This document shows positions 35,537-47,639 of a stretch of DNA of 64,000 nucleotides, in pieces. The DNA is from Chrysaora quinquecirrha (Eukaryota > Cnidaria > Scyphozoa > Semaeostomeae > Pelagiidae), in contig JACTAT010000010.1 of NCBI GenBank assembly GCA_014526335.1, positions 8,364,815 to 8,428,814 of the forward strand, given 5' to 3'. The stretch's first letter is position 1. Each line of letters starts with the position of its first letter. The translations under genes and the position numbers were made by a program. Under the pieces are notes generated by a model. It was not told where the DNA came from and searched no databases. It was given only the letters and a program-made list of their open reading frames with translations.

Positions 35537-37331
35537 GTAGACGAAATAACTAAGAACATCTTTTTTCTGTCATTGTATGCACATAAAACATAGCTCTCAA
35601 TAAACGTAGCAATATTTTTTAAATAAGAGTTATAGATATGTTTGGGAATATTACAACCTATCAAATACTGTTGTGTATCTTTGTTAAAGAAATGACGATT
35701 AATTACAATTGTAGAAAGTTTTTGCAAAGTCTTCATTTTGAATATCAAAGCTTGTTTCATATTCAGTTTAACAATTCCTGGACAACAGTTGATCTTGCAT
35801 TTTTCCTTGTGTAGTGATTTTGACACGAAAAGTCGAAACAGCCTCTGCATTTTCTTCAAACTCGTCTTGGCTAGTACTGTTTTGGTGGTGGTGGTGGTGG
35901 TTGGACATCAGGGTGGGCAAAATGGTTTGACGTTGCAGCAAATGTAGGGAGGAACTGCTTTTCTATTGGCGAAAAATGTACAAAAATCGAGTACATCTTT
36001 GCATGTATGATATACATTGTTATACTTTGCAGAACAGTACATATCTAAATTGTTCATCATCAAAGTTTGACTTGCTAAATGATATGTGCGGATTTTGATG
36101 GGAAATTTTCCACAATCTCTTTCTATCTTTCTTGCCTCTATGTCCAAATCGAGTGCATCAATGTTGAAAAGATAGCCATCGGCATAAAAGCTAATAAAAA
36201 GTTCATCACTAGACAGATAAACAAAGGAGGTGAACGTGTTTTTTCCAGAATGCTGAAGAGATTTTGCAGCCCACTGTACGGCAACGAAGTGCGACTTTGC
36301 AAAATCGTCATTGTTTAGTTTTAGACAATGCCATCAATTCATTATGAGACCTTCTTCAATGAGTTTTTCAATAATTCTGTCCATGTTTAACCCTATCTGG
36401 ACCGGGCTTTTTTGAGCATCCTCAGACCGAGGGGGGGGCTAAATTAGCCCCCCCCTTATAGCTCGCATCTGGGAAGAGCGAGAAAGATGAAATTTGGCCA
36501 AAATATCAATGTAATCATATTATTTGGAACTGTAAGGTTTTGTTGAAATCCAATGCATTATGACGTCATAATGACGTAATAATCACTTTTCCACTTTTTG
36601 ACATTTCTACCTTTACCTTGAATTATATGACTGATAATCACTACTAAACTATTGGAAAACCCATTTTGACTGTTATAATCCTACTTAAACACATTTTGCT
36701 ACATTTTTGAAAAATTTCTTACTTTTCTGTAGAAATGCTGCGCATGCGCAGTAGAAAACTGTCATTATTTTTGTTCATATGGGTTTCTTGAAGTAGCTTC
36801 TGATGGAAAAGTAGAACTGAGTCACCAATACACTGATATTTGCGAGGTGAAATTTAATTAGCATCGTTAGAGCGTCGGAAATGATAAATAATGCTGATGT
36901 CAGCAATATTCTAAAAATAAATTCAAAATGCATTTCACAAAAACAGGGTTTATTATCTGGTGTCATCTGATATTGGATTGCCATTGCCCAAGTTTCATGA
37001 AGATATCAATTTCATCAAAGAAATTAGACCGAATTTCGTTGATCCTAAAGTGACAATTTTCAACATGGTTGCTATGGTAAAGGTTCATTAGTAATCATGG
37101 AAACTACCACATCACAAGGTCCGCAGATAATTTTTAGGGAAAGTCAAGAACATTCACCCAACTTTGTTTCGTGCATTTTGAGTTTTGTAAAGAATTGTAG
37201 GAGGGGGGGCTATTTTAGCCCCCCCCCGGTCCAGATAGGGTTAAGTAATAGCTTTCAATTCGACCTTCAAAGTCCTTGTTTATGTTCTGGTACTCAAAGA
37301 ACCTTTCATGAATGCTGAAATTCGAATCCAT
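35533..37331 (-). pseudogene. Unrecognised gene (ORF A), split by a piggyBac-like MITE
   Basis: ATG at 37331 opens a 29-codon stretch (MDSNFSIHERFFEYQNINKD...) that ends at the MITE. On the other side of the MITE the same frame continues from 36390 to TAA at 35533 when one TTAA copy is kept. The frame has two in-frame TGA codons (36334-36336 and 35908-35910) and no frameshift. About 315 codons. Visible segments: FVAVQWAAKSLQHSGKNTFT, SSDELFISFYADGYLFNIDA, KIRTYHLASQTLMMNNLDMY and, near the C-terminus, QQYLIGCNIPKHIYNSYLKN. A (GGT)n tract on plus at 35884-35904 encodes a Thr run. The composition is that of a globular alpha/beta protein. No family recognised. Tail-to-tail with ORF D and head-to-head with ORF B. 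Confidence 0.6.
36391..37240. mobile_element. piggyBac-type MITE (850 bp), TTAA TSD
   Basis: Terminal inverted repeats CCCTATCTGGACCGGG (left) and CCGGTCCAGATAGGG (right), flanked on both sides by TTAA (36387-36390 and 37241-37244). Next to each end is a G/C block (AGGGGGGGGCTAAATTAGCC on the left, AGGGGGGGGCTATTTTAGCC on the right) that is itself palindromic. CCC...GGG ends with a TTAA duplication indicate piggyBac mobilisation. No coding capacity. Confidence 0.92.
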
Positions 37332-37573
37332 GTTTTAGTTATAATTAGAAAGAAACAATGCACTTCAATAAGCAAGTCTTTTCTAGACTACATACATATA
37401 GCTATAGACCATTCTTTTAAAATAAGCTATTTTTATCTCTCGCTCCAAAAAATAACATGTAATCTGGCAAGCTTATGGTTATCAAGATTATAATCTTAAT
37501 CTTACAAAATCGCAAAAGATAGCCAGATCTTTATGAATTTCCAAATTTTAATCCTCTTGTCAAAAAAGTTGAC
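37332..37573. promoter_or_regulatory. Presumed bidirectional promoter between ORF A and ORF B
   Basis: 242 AT-rich bases between the divergent start codons at 37331 (minus) and 37574 (plus). A/T-rich TATTTTTATCTC-type sequence is present, but no defined box can be assigned. Called from gene geometry alone. Confidence 0.3.
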
Positions 37574-38887
37574 ATGATAGAAGAATCTCTAGAAAAACAT
37601 AAATTGTAGAACCAGTACGGCAACCACAAACATTGTAGAATAGAAAAATAAAAGACAACGTCTTTAACGACATAGGAGCATATTCAGTTATAAATTCAAA
37701 TAATGGTGACAAATCCAAGATATTTCATGAAATTAAATAAATGGCTAGGCCATAAATTAAAGAAAGAAAACGACTTAAAACATGTTAACAACGTTTCGCT
37801 AATGAACACTTAGCATCATCAGGTGAAATTAAAGTTACAATCATGGTTAATTTATACTAATCAATAACAATGGATTACTAAAGATTGAATTAATTAAAGG
37901 CAAAGCAAGAGAATGTTACAGCATCGTGACAAAATTAAAACAAAAACAAAGGAATACTCGAGGTTTGATTATTAAGGGACGGTTTATCACGTAAAATAAG
38001 AAGACTTTCAAATATTAAGAGATCAAAATCATTGGGGGCTTTCTTTAAAATGGAGAAGTCATCAAAAGAAGCATTGTGTCTAGAAGAAAATTTGTGTTCG
38101 AAGATAGCAGAGGAACCGACTTTAACAGGATTACCCGTTTTTCCTATTCCCAAATGTTCACGGCAGCGAGTTTACAAATGTCGGGAAGTTTTCCCATAGT
38201 AACAAGCATTGCAGCTTGCGCACTTAAATTTGTAAACTACTCTAGAACATGTGGGAGTAGGAATACTGTCTTTAAATGGAAAAAAACGAAGAAATACGCC
38301 TAGAGGATTTAGAAATTAATCTAAGCTCAGCAAAAGGAAAAGCAACAGAGATAATTTGTCTAAGTTTTTTACGAACTTGTAAACTATGAAAACCCTGAAA
38401 AGGCAAGGAAAGAAAAATTATTTGTTTAGAAGCGCCAAGTTTAGTAATTTTAGGTTGAAATTGTTTTTCGAGAAATTTATAAATAACAGAATTAACAAAA
38501 CCCAGCGGATAATTATTAAGAGCAAGGAATTTCTTCACATGAGACAACTCAGCATGAAAAATAGCATAGGAAGAACAGATACGAAATGCTCTCATGACTA
38601 AAACAGAAATAAGGTTAAATTTAAATTGACGAGGTACAAGACTCCCAAAGGCAGAAAAAGTCCGGTGAAGGTCTTTTTTCTGTACAATCCAGTTTGTACA
38701 AACCAAGGTTGTCATGCGAAAAAGCAACATCAAGAAAAGAGAGGGCACCCCTTCCTAAATATCAACCGTAAACTTTATGTTGGGGTGTTGACTGTTAAGA
38801 TAATCATGGAACAAACGAACCTGTTCTTCAGATTCAAATAGGCAAAAAGTATCATCCATGTAACGATGATAGAGTAAAGGCTTGAAC

Positions 38888-40411
38888 CAGGCCTTATTTT
38901 AAGGCTCAGTGATAACCAATTTGTGCAGTGATAAAACGAAAATGTGCAGTGATAAATGCAAAAATGTGCAGTAATAAATTGACCTTGCAAATAAATTAAG
39001 CCATTACACTATACAAGAACAAATTTCAGAAAGAAACTGATCAAGCTAATCCAAAAGAAGAATGCAATGAGAGTGATTTGCGACTTACTGTATAAAAAGC
39101 ATTCTTAGCTGTTCTTTTGCATTCTTTTTTCTGGCTTTCTCTTATTAAAATTGGCCGACAAAGCTGTTCTTGCAATCTCGATTTTCAACATTTTCCAGGG
39201 GCTAATTTCCCTGGAAACCCCTAGAATAGTGCAGCATTACCTTACTTGTAAGTTACATTGTCGTTATCTTGCTATTGTCATTACAATAATGCGCAATGTC
39301 CGAAACTTGCAGTCAATTTGTCTGTCTGCCTTTCGAAACAAGCAAAAAGTCGGTTCTTTGAATTGCTGAATGTAAATGAGTCTGCATGGAGTGCTACAGT
39401 TACCCAAAATTCATCAACTGCATCAAACTTGAAGCTCCATATCAAATGTGTAGAAAAACAATTTATCTTGATATGCAGTCTTTAATAATTCAATTAGGGC
39501 CGTTGCTATGGGGGTGCGGCACCCCCTTGCCTCAAGCCTGTTGGCAACTTGTCTCTAATGTAGGCGTTGTTGGCAGCTGAGAGAATTTAGGTCCCAAATA
39601 TTTCTATCGCAAGCAATAACCTCATTGGAACTTCCTTGCATCGTATCATATTATTACTAAACGATAACAAAATGATGTTGTATATTACCACGAAACATTT
39701 GAAAGTTAGTTAAAGGAACAGTTTTCTATGCAAAAATGACGGATCAAGAAAGATAGATCGCTTAGAACTACGATGTCTTCTTTGTAACCTGTGTATGAAG
39801 TTTGACGACGTCTTTGGGTCTTTACAATAATTAGCACTATTGAGTATCATACATTTACCCCAGCCCTTACTTAATGACTGATTATTAACGACTGTCTACT
39901 GTATGTAAACCTCCAAATCGCCATTTCTTAATGGTCCAGTGGCTCTAAAGCTTATGGGGCTGCAACATCCCGCAATCATTCTAATCAGTCATAGTCATCC
40001 TTAGCATCGATCTCTATTGGATTGGCAAACTGGATAACGGCTCAGAAAATTGTAATTTATAGGTTCCGAAATGGTCATTAGAGCGATTCTAGATCAATAT
40101 TTCTCAAAATTTTTCCGGGGAGCATGCCCCGGACCCCCTAGTCGAGTGAGCCTTTTGTGAATATTTTTATTTCAAAGTTTCCCTTTTTTGTGCCCCTCCA
40201 CTTTTAAAAGTGTTCCGATGTCGGGCCCATCGTAGCACGCAGATCACACCATTTTTTGTCGGCAAATTTAAATTCGGCAACTCCTCCTGCTTGAAAGTTC
40301 TAGCGACGGCCCTGCGTACAATTCACTGCATTTTGATTCAAACTCATTTTTGATTCTGTACCTAATTTGTGCACAATGTGCAGTGATAAAATTTTCTTAA
40401 AATAAGGCCTG
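38888..40411. mobile_element. Non-autonomous hAT element (1524 bp) with 8-bp TSD
   Basis: Terminal inverted repeats CAGGCCTTATTTTAAG and CTTAAAATAAGGCCTG, flanked by an exact 8-bp duplication GCTTGAAC (38880-38887 and 40412-40419). TGTGCAGTGATAAA occurs several times just inside the left end and once inside the right end, resembling the subterminal transposase-binding repeats of hAT elements. It interrupts the Penelope RT a few codons before YMDD. No transposase inside. Confidence 0.92.
39496..40313. mobile_element. Nested TIR element inside the hAT element
   Basis: Imperfect inverted ends AGGGCCGTTGCTA (39496-39508) and TAGCGACGGCCCT (40301-40313). Inside, TTTTCCGGGGAGCATGCCCC followed by GGACCCCC (near 40110-40140) is the complement of the GGGGGTCCGGGG...GCCCCCGGAAAAAT block of the MITE at 9793, so the two may be related. 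No clear target duplication. Confidence 0.5.
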
Positions 40412-41014
40412 GCTTGAACTCAGAAGGGCAGCTATCCGATAATGTTTTCTCTAAAGTACACATAAACAAATTGGCAAATGTATGTCCAAGGGGCAAGCCC
40501 ATGGCAACACCATCGATCTGATCATATAATTGCCCCTTATAAAGAAAGTGACAATCTTTAGCGGAGAACTGTAAAAGTTTACGAAAGTTAGTACGGGAGA
40601 AAGAGCAACCTTGATAGTTAAAATTATCAGTGGAAGAAAAATACAAGACAAACACATTTCAATAGTTTCATCTAGAGGAATGTTAGTAAAGAGACTCGAA
40701 ACATCAAAGCTAGCCATGACAGTAGCATTGTTAAATCGAGTGGAAGTAATTTCATTAACAAAAGAGAAAGAGTCATTAATCGTGTATTCATTACTAGTAT
40801 ATGGCCTAAGAATTGAGACAAGGAATTTTGCTAGCTTGTAATTATACATGCCTATGGCAGATAGGATAGGACGAGTAGGACAATTGTCTTTATGAATTTT
40901 AGGAAGACCATACAGGATACCAGGATTACTACCAGTGGTAAATGTCCTTTGAGATGACTTTATCCTTAAGTAGTTTATCCCTGAGAAAGCGGATCAGTTT
41001 ATTTTCATGCTTAA

Positions 41015-41322
41015 TAGTTGGGTCGAAATCTATGGTCTCGTGACAACTTTTAGTAGACCTTGTTTTGAAAGTTGATTTTGGTATTTTAAAGTATGCTCTA
41101 CAAAATGAGCCTGGGTACATTTTGATTTTCGATGGGCGTTGGCCGGAAATGACGTCATAAAATTGGCACCTGGAAAATCTTTTTTATGGTCATAACTTGA
41201 GACAGACGAGTCGAATTCATCAAAGTAATACACCATTCGACTCCTCGTGAGAAAAGCTTTCGACTGATGTACATTACATCACATTTTGATGATGTCAGCA
41301 AATTGTGTTATGATGTCACCGA
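41015..41322 (+). repeat. Left TIR of the 6.27-kb transposon
   Basis: Inverted counterpart of 46978-47285. The inner boundary is at GTCACCGA, after which the arms diverge. Confidence 0.93.
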
Positions 41323-41450
41323 TAATGAGCATACCGTTCTGATATAACTGAGATCCAAACCATATTACGTGCTGAAGTCACAGTCTTAACAGAAATAACT
41401 AATTATCATTGCAGCAGATGTTTGTGAAATGTATCAAATGGGTTCCATAT

Positions 41451-44400
41451 TTAGTTATCAAAAATGTCAATTGTACCATCTTCCTCTGAGTCGCTGTCAG
41501 AAAGAAAGTCAGACTCTGATTCGGATTCATAGTCGATGTTTCCAACATCTTGTTCGTTGGAACGATTAACTCGTAGAGCTATCACGTCATCGGGGATTGC
41601 TTGCAATGTTGACAAAACTGGTTCTAACAGCCCTGCTGAACTGAACTTCCATCCATGCAATAAAGGAGATGGAGCAGGCTCTGCTTCGCGAAAATGTCTC
41701 CAAATGTAGCATTGATAATTTGCTCTTCGGCAATGTTGTGCAAATGAATCTTCATCGGGAGGAAGTCTCTCTGTGCTCTTCCTTTTCATTGAAAGCCATT
41801 TTGAGGATCTTGCGTCTGCAAGGGATTGGCTTGATACATCGCGATAGATACATTTGATGGTCAATTTCGTTAACTTTTCCATAACGTCTGGACATAGCTC
41901 AACTTGCAATCCAAGATCAGAAATCAAACTGGCAAACTCAGGAGTCTTCTTCGCATTCTCCAACACTGAAACTTTTCCATGACCAAAGAAACTACTAATT
42001 GCATCTGCACCTGTGAAGGCATGTAGCTGTACAAGGACTGAAGCTAGCTCTGGAGAACACATTTGGTGACAATCAAACAGATGGCCTTTCCGGTACAAGA
42101 GCATTTGGCCAAGAAGCTCATGGGCAGCTTGTGCAGCAATTGCAACAACATCCGTGTCTTCACTGTCAATAACGATTGGTTTTTGGTATTGCACGAGCAC
42201 TTTAGAGGCATGAAAGAACAGCCTTGTATCAGCTTCGTGATGATGGCATTCCAATTCTGGGCTCACAGCTGAGGTTTTCAAGTTGACACATTTCTCCCTC
42301 GTTGTGTAGAAAAACTCTTGATTTTTATCCAACGCTAATGACTTGAACTCTTTCCAAAGAAATTCTTGAAGACGCAGTTTATTTCCTTTGTTGGCATAGA
42401 AGCTGTTGAAGGATTTGGCTTTTGGTACAGCTTGGTCGCGTTCGATGTAAACGTTGCAACTTCCAGAACTGAACGCTGAACTCATTGATCTTCTCTGATG
42501 CTCCATATCTTTAATCGAATTGGGGACATCATATCGGTCGTTTATGAAATGAAATATCGATGCATGCTTGTGTCGTGATAGCGCTATTCCAAATATCTTT
42601 GCAGCATAATCAGCCCAAGTGAAAGGTTCACCATCCTCTTTGTCTCTGTCCTCTTGAGTTGGAGTTGCTAAGCGCCAATATAAACCCATGTCGAGAAGAG
42701 CTATCTGTGTGTCAGACAATGTTTCTTGTTTGACGTCTTCAAGGATGAGCACATCAACTAACTTTGCCTTGACGGTTTTGCGTAGCGTACTGTTCACATT
42801 GAAAAGCGCTAATGGTACGTCTGTCAAGCGATATTGCATGATTCTTGTGAGATCTAATTGAGCCTGCTGTGCCAACATGACCAATTCAACCATTGCTTTG
42901 TTTTCCATGGCACTTGCTTTCATTTGGTTTACAGAGGCTGTGCCTTTTGGTTTCTCTTGGGTGATGAAGTTGCAACGACCAATTTTCTTGATTTTGTCTA
43001 ATATTGGTCTCTCTGATGAGAAAACTCTTTCTTTTAAAAAAGACTGGACCTGTTTTTCGCCCTCTTTGTATGCACTTGAGAAATCTTCAACGAGGTTTGG
43101 GGATGCAAGCAATCCAGATTCAAGTGATTGAAGTACCTTGTGTTGCTCGTCAAAAGGATCACAGTCCCACTCTTGTATGCAGCAGCTTAGATCTTGTACA
43201 TGCTTCTCATCAAGCCTTAAATTTGCTGGAGAGTTTTCAGAATGGCTACAATGCTTTCTTTTGATGTTTGCAGCAGCATGGAGAGCTTGACGTGTTGATT
43301 CTATCTTGCTTATCGTTTTCGTGTGCGTGTACAACATGCTCTCGTTTTTAGTAAACCCAACCCAACCAGATTTCATCTTAGAGCCTTTGTTCATGGTCAT
43401 CTCTATTCATTGATCAAAAGGCAATGCGCTGAAGGGACGTCCACTGATTGATGCACAGAACATCCCATTCTTCATGAACCCTCTTTGCTCATCTGTCAGA
43501 CTCATCATATCTGCCCAATACAAGGTCATGTATCGAGTGTAATTTATTCGATCATACACTGCCATCCATGGAAGCATCAAGCGAAGAGACAAAAGGTACT
43601 CTTCCCATTGTTGAGACCTTAGTGCATGGTAATTCATGAAGAGAGCTTCAACCATTTCCAGGTACGAGAGCCAATACTTTGCCATTTCAGACTCAGATGA
43701 TCGTATTTGTTCACAGAGAACGTGAACAAATTCCCTCCATTCGCTATTCGCTAGAATATCATCGTGGGCATCCTTTCTCTGGCCTCTATCGTTGTTAGCA
43801 TCTCGCAAGGTTTGAAATTTTTCTTCCAGTCTTGGGGACATTGTGATGGCTTTCTGAATGAGACGCCGCACAAGGCATTCATACACAAGCTTGTGCATGC
43901 GCATGCCTCTCTTAAAGTAGTTTCCTTTCAGTGCTTGCTCAACTGAGCCCGCTGAAATTATCCCAGATGCTACAGCGAGTGCTGCCAAGCCTGATCCATT
44001 GAATCTTGAAAATATTGTGCGAAGGAAAGTCATCTGAATATGAAAACCTCCCAGGATTGGAAGAACAAGTTTGAATTCTTCTGTTTTCTCGCTCTTTACT
44101 TCTTTGGTAAGTGCATACACAGGCTGGTCTCCTGTTAACTGTATAAATGGCATTTTCTTGTCTTCGGCTGCTCTAACACATCTTTTCATGACTTCATTTA
44201 CAACCGACTTGTTTGGTGGCTTTGGCAATGTTAAGTGAAAGTATGCCTTACTCTTGCTAATTGGATCAAGGATGGATGCATAAAAACCAGAGTAGGCACC
44301 ATTCTTTTGTTCTTTTGGCGTCACAGCTTCCTGATTGGGGCTAAGACGAACCAAAGCGTGGGTAAATCCTCGTAACTTCTGGCACATAGTACCTTCCTTC

Positions 44401-46542
44401 AGTGATATATCGAACTGTGCGACTGGCGGAGGATTGCCCTTCTCTTTTGTTTTGTACCCAGATATCGCATTTTGTCCCTTTGGAAGCAGCCTAATGGCTT
44501 CTTTCGAAGGTATTGGTAACTTCAGGCCTTGGTGAGCAATGCTGTTTTCCAAGTACTCTTGCTGAACAAACATGAAGTTAGTCCTGTCGGAAGTACCATC
44601 TCCTAAGAAGAAGAAAGGAAATTACAGCAAAGAAAACAAACAAGAATTTCAAAAAGTATGTTCATAAGCAATTCTCTTTCTGAAAAAAATAGAATTGACC
44701 TTGAAGACCTTAATTTGCAGATCAATTTCGTAAACTATTTCATTACAATTAGTTGGTGCAAAATTGACCTGTTAAGTATTTTCAGCAAGTTGCTCTGCAT
44801 TTTTAGATTAAATCTGCGAGCGGATGATTTCTTACCATCTCTGGTATCCTCCTTGAAATCATCATTGTCAAATGCGGCAACACCAGGAACTCCTGACGCC
44901 AATTTTTCTGGACAAACTGGATTCTAGAATGAAAGCAATGCCAAAATTACCACACCATCGCAACGCAGCTCAATGAAATATGTCAGACTTTCACTTCACT
45001 TCAAAACGCATTATGGTGATACAGGAAGTTGAACAATGTAACTACTAATTAACTTACCTTCTCTTCCTCATAAACGGCCCAAGTCTTGTAAAGGTTGAGC
45101 ACATCATCGTACGAGATGCTGAGGCCAAATTTTTTCAAAAGCATAATTAGCTCCTTGTTCCTTGTTAGTCCGTGAACTGTTACAGCTAGCTGAATCTGTA
45201 AAATAACAGAATCAATTTTAAGTACAGGCATAAATACAAACATCAGATTTCCTTTTTCATAGCAAACTATCTGCAAGTAAATAACTGAATAACAACAAAA
45301 GACTGATTACCTGAAAGAGAGATCTTTGTTTTGTAATATATGCCAGCAAAATGTCACTCAAAGCTGTAATAATTGGATCTTCACAATGATCAGCAAAATC
45401 CTTTGTGGATGGATTACGCAACAATGTAAGGAAGCGTCTCAGTTCTTCTGGAGGCTGCTTTTCTTCTTCGAGTCTGTCTGAATGTGGTGGCCATTCTTGC
45501 ATGGGATGGTTTTTGAACGTGTCTCGTAGGTGACGCGCGACATTATTCATCAAAAGTTCCTTGTCGATTCCCCATGAATTTATTGCTGCCTCTATGTAAG
45601 TTCCTCCGCTCTTGCTATCATACGAAATAGTGCTTTCATTTTTTGAAATCTGTTGTGGAAACCTAGTTCATCACCAAAGGTATCTTCTAAAATCTTCTTG
45701 ATGTATGAAGTTCTTTCACATTCCGGATAGTTGAAATTATCAAGAAGTTTGTTGTAGTCGTTCATTAGGCCCTTCAGTGTTCTTGGCTCCTGATCTTTAA
45801 TTACACATTCCCTTACATGTTCGAAAAACAATTGGTTGACTTCTTCTTTCCTAACGTGCTGAATATGTAATGTTCCTTCTTCTTGTCTACCATACCTTAT
45901 GTGCTGATTCCAGCAACTCTTATGATACCTCACTTCGCGTGCAAACGGGTCTTCGCACTCCCTGATAAAGTGGAGAATCCTTTCTCGTACTATCTCATCT
46001 TTCAGAAAAATAGTTGCGGATTTCAATTTCATCCATGTACTTTTTTGCTCCAACAGGCGCAAATTTGAGGTTTTCCTGCCACGATGCTTCGAATCTTCTC
46101 CTTTCATGCAAAATATGCACATGTTCTTATCATGCAAAGTCCCTGTCTGAGACCGTCTATGAACAGAAGATGTGTTTGCTGAAAATTGTGAATCCGGTGT
46201 GAATTCATTCGACTGTGTACTCTCTGGGAGTTCTTCTTCTTGTCTTACTCGTGACAAGGCACTTTTGAGTCTTTTGGAATCTCCAAGCTTTAATCTACAT
46301 GTCTTGTGAATAAAATTACCATCTGGACCGCTTTCCCAGTCAGTCTCTTGGTAAATACTTCCATATGGATCTAATCCCACCCATTTCTCAGCGATAGCCT
46401 TGAGATATTTCCAAGTTTGGATGTCTTTTCTCTCTTCTTTTGAATCAAAACAGTCTTCCTTGCAAGCAAGACATATCCCAAGTGACACCTTACGCCTTTT
46501 TGCAGCGCTTTCTGGCTTTGCTTTCAGGATAGGCTCCGACAT
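41451..46542 (-). pseudogene. Four-exon transposase-like protein of the 6.27-kb transposon
   Basis: Exon 1 46542-45311 (one frameshift near 45660), exon 2 45195-45058, exon 3 44923-44836 and exon 4 44602-41451. All three introns have GT-AG ends and the phases agree. One in-frame TGA lies at 43407-43409. About 1350 codons. N-terminus: LGICLACKEDCFDSKEERKD and CIFCMKGEDSKHRGRK, Cys/His motifs with RYHKSCWNQHIRYG, probably zinc binding. Exon 2: LAVTVHGLTRNKELIMLLKK. C-terminal core: ECHHHEADTRLFFHASKV, IVIDSEDTDVVAIAAQAA and QLHAFTGADAISSFFGHGK, then an acidic tail ending DSDSEEDGTIDIFDN. This 'H.EADTR...DTDVV...HAFTG.D..SSF.GKGK' family is abundant in cnidarian and mollusc genomes. The conserved Asp residues suggest a nuclease or transposase core (inference). 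Only two lesions, so the copy is young. Confidence 0.8.
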
Positions 46543-46977
46543 TTCCAGTGGAGTTTCATCTCGTAGTGATCAAAGGACTGGTCTCACACAATTGGGAGTG
46601 AATATTCTCAACCGAGGGATCATATTATCATGAACAAAGTATTGTTTACATTTAATGCAGCTGTGAGAATAAAAACAATGCTCTTGAAACAGATTTTCTC
46701 AACCACAGGTGACATAGAAATTGCTGAGTATCAATTTCATACGGAAATTTGGAAATCTCCGTAATTACTTGATATGATAATATCCTTGATATCTTATGAC
46801 TTGGAGCAAGTTTATTGATCTGACGAATTGATGGAAATTTTAAAGATACAGTTGGAATAATAAATCATAGCCAAGGTGTATAGCCATAATAGATTTTGAA
46901 ACGTTCTTGGTAATATCAAAACCAGGGATACTGATCAAACTGTATTTTCAGTTTCCTATCTGCGACTTCATCGACCT

Positions 46978-47285
46978 TCGGTGACGTCATAACACAATTT
47001 GCTGACATCATCAAAATGTGATTTAATGTACATCAGTCGAAAGCTTTTCTCACGAGGAGTCGAATGGTGTATTACTGTGATGAATTCGACTCGTCTGTCT
47101 CAAGTTATGACCATAAAAAAGATTTTCCAGGTGCCAATTTTATGACGTCATTTCCGGCCAACGCCCATCGAAAATCAAAATGTACCCAGGCTCATTTTGT
47201 AGAGCATACTTTAAAATACCAAAATCAACTTTCAAAACAAGGTCTACTAAAAGTTGTCACGGGACCATAGATTTCGACCCAACTA
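46978..47285 (-). repeat. Right TIR of the 6.27-kb transposon
   Basis: Complement of 41015-41322, outer end CCCAACTA before the TAA duplication. It overlaps no coding sequence of the element. Confidence 0.93.
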
Positions 47286-47639
47286 TAATGCAAAGATCTA
47301 AAGTATCTAAGTGAAGCTTTTTGAATTTACTACAGTCAGAGAGAATGGAATCAAATTTGCTAATATAATCAGATTTGTTAACAATGACCACTCCATTCCC
47401 CTTATCAGGCTTGCAAATGACAATATTGGGTACCTTGGATAAGTTTTGAAGGCAACGAAACTCAGAGCAGGTCAAATTACTACAACCACTCCCATTATTG
47501 CGAGCATGATAAGAGGAAAGTGTGATATCCTTAACTTTAGCTTTTATAATTTCCGGTGTAAGTTTACTGTGAGACGATATGGGAAGATCTTTAATTTCAC
47601 GATAAAATTTTTCAGAGGGTGTAAGAAAGGGCAATAGTC

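Larger units (their letters stand above)
41015..47285 (-). mobile_element. 6.27-kb DNA transposon, 308-bp TIRs, TAA TSD
   Basis: The ends TAGTTGGGTCGAAATCTATG and its complement are arms of inverted repeats at 41015-41322 and 46978-47285. They are nearly identical over 308 bp, differing at a handful of positions. It is flanked by TAA at 41012-41014 and 47286-47288; with one copy kept, the interrupted Penelope RT frame is continuous. The element encodes one four-exon gene on the minus strand. TIR length, short target duplication and a spliced gene fit a cut-and-paste eukaryotic transposon. The superfamily is not certain: a 3-bp TAA would fit PIF/Harbinger or CMC, but the protein does not match those that I know. 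Confidence 0.88.
37935..47634 (-). pseudogene. Penelope-like reverse transcriptase with GIY-YIG endonuclease
   Basis: In order on the minus strand: ICKPDKGNGVVIVNKSDYIS (47470-47400); after the 6.27-kb insertion KHENKLIRFLRDKLLKDKVI (41010-40950); YNYKLAKFLVSILRPYTSNE; MASFDVSSLFTNIPLDETI (first catalytic Asp, about 40715-40660); DGVAMGLPLGHTFANLFMC (about 40520-40455); after the hAT insertion YHRYMDDTFCLFES with YMDD at 38851-38862; VVYKFKCASCNACYYGKTSR (GIY-YIG, about 38255-38195); and SFDDFSILKKAPNDFDLL (38070-38020). The RT and endonuclease cores are recognisable and fairly well kept. A few frameshifts and stops plus two insertions inactivate it. The restored join across the 6.27-kb element is in frame, so that insertion happened after the copy landed. 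Confidence 0.85.

Noticed and set aside
40929..41120. A Penelope RT frame that appears to continue with DFDPT before KHENKLIRF
   Set aside because: The DFDPT part lies in the outer end of the inserted transposon's TIR. The true RT junction is at the TAA target site at 41012-41014.
41229..47270. Short frames starting MVYYFDEFDSSVSSYDHKKD and MVYYCDEFDSSVSSYDHKKD in both transposon arms
   Set aside because: They are identical because they lie in the two terminal inverted repeats; not protein-coding evidence.
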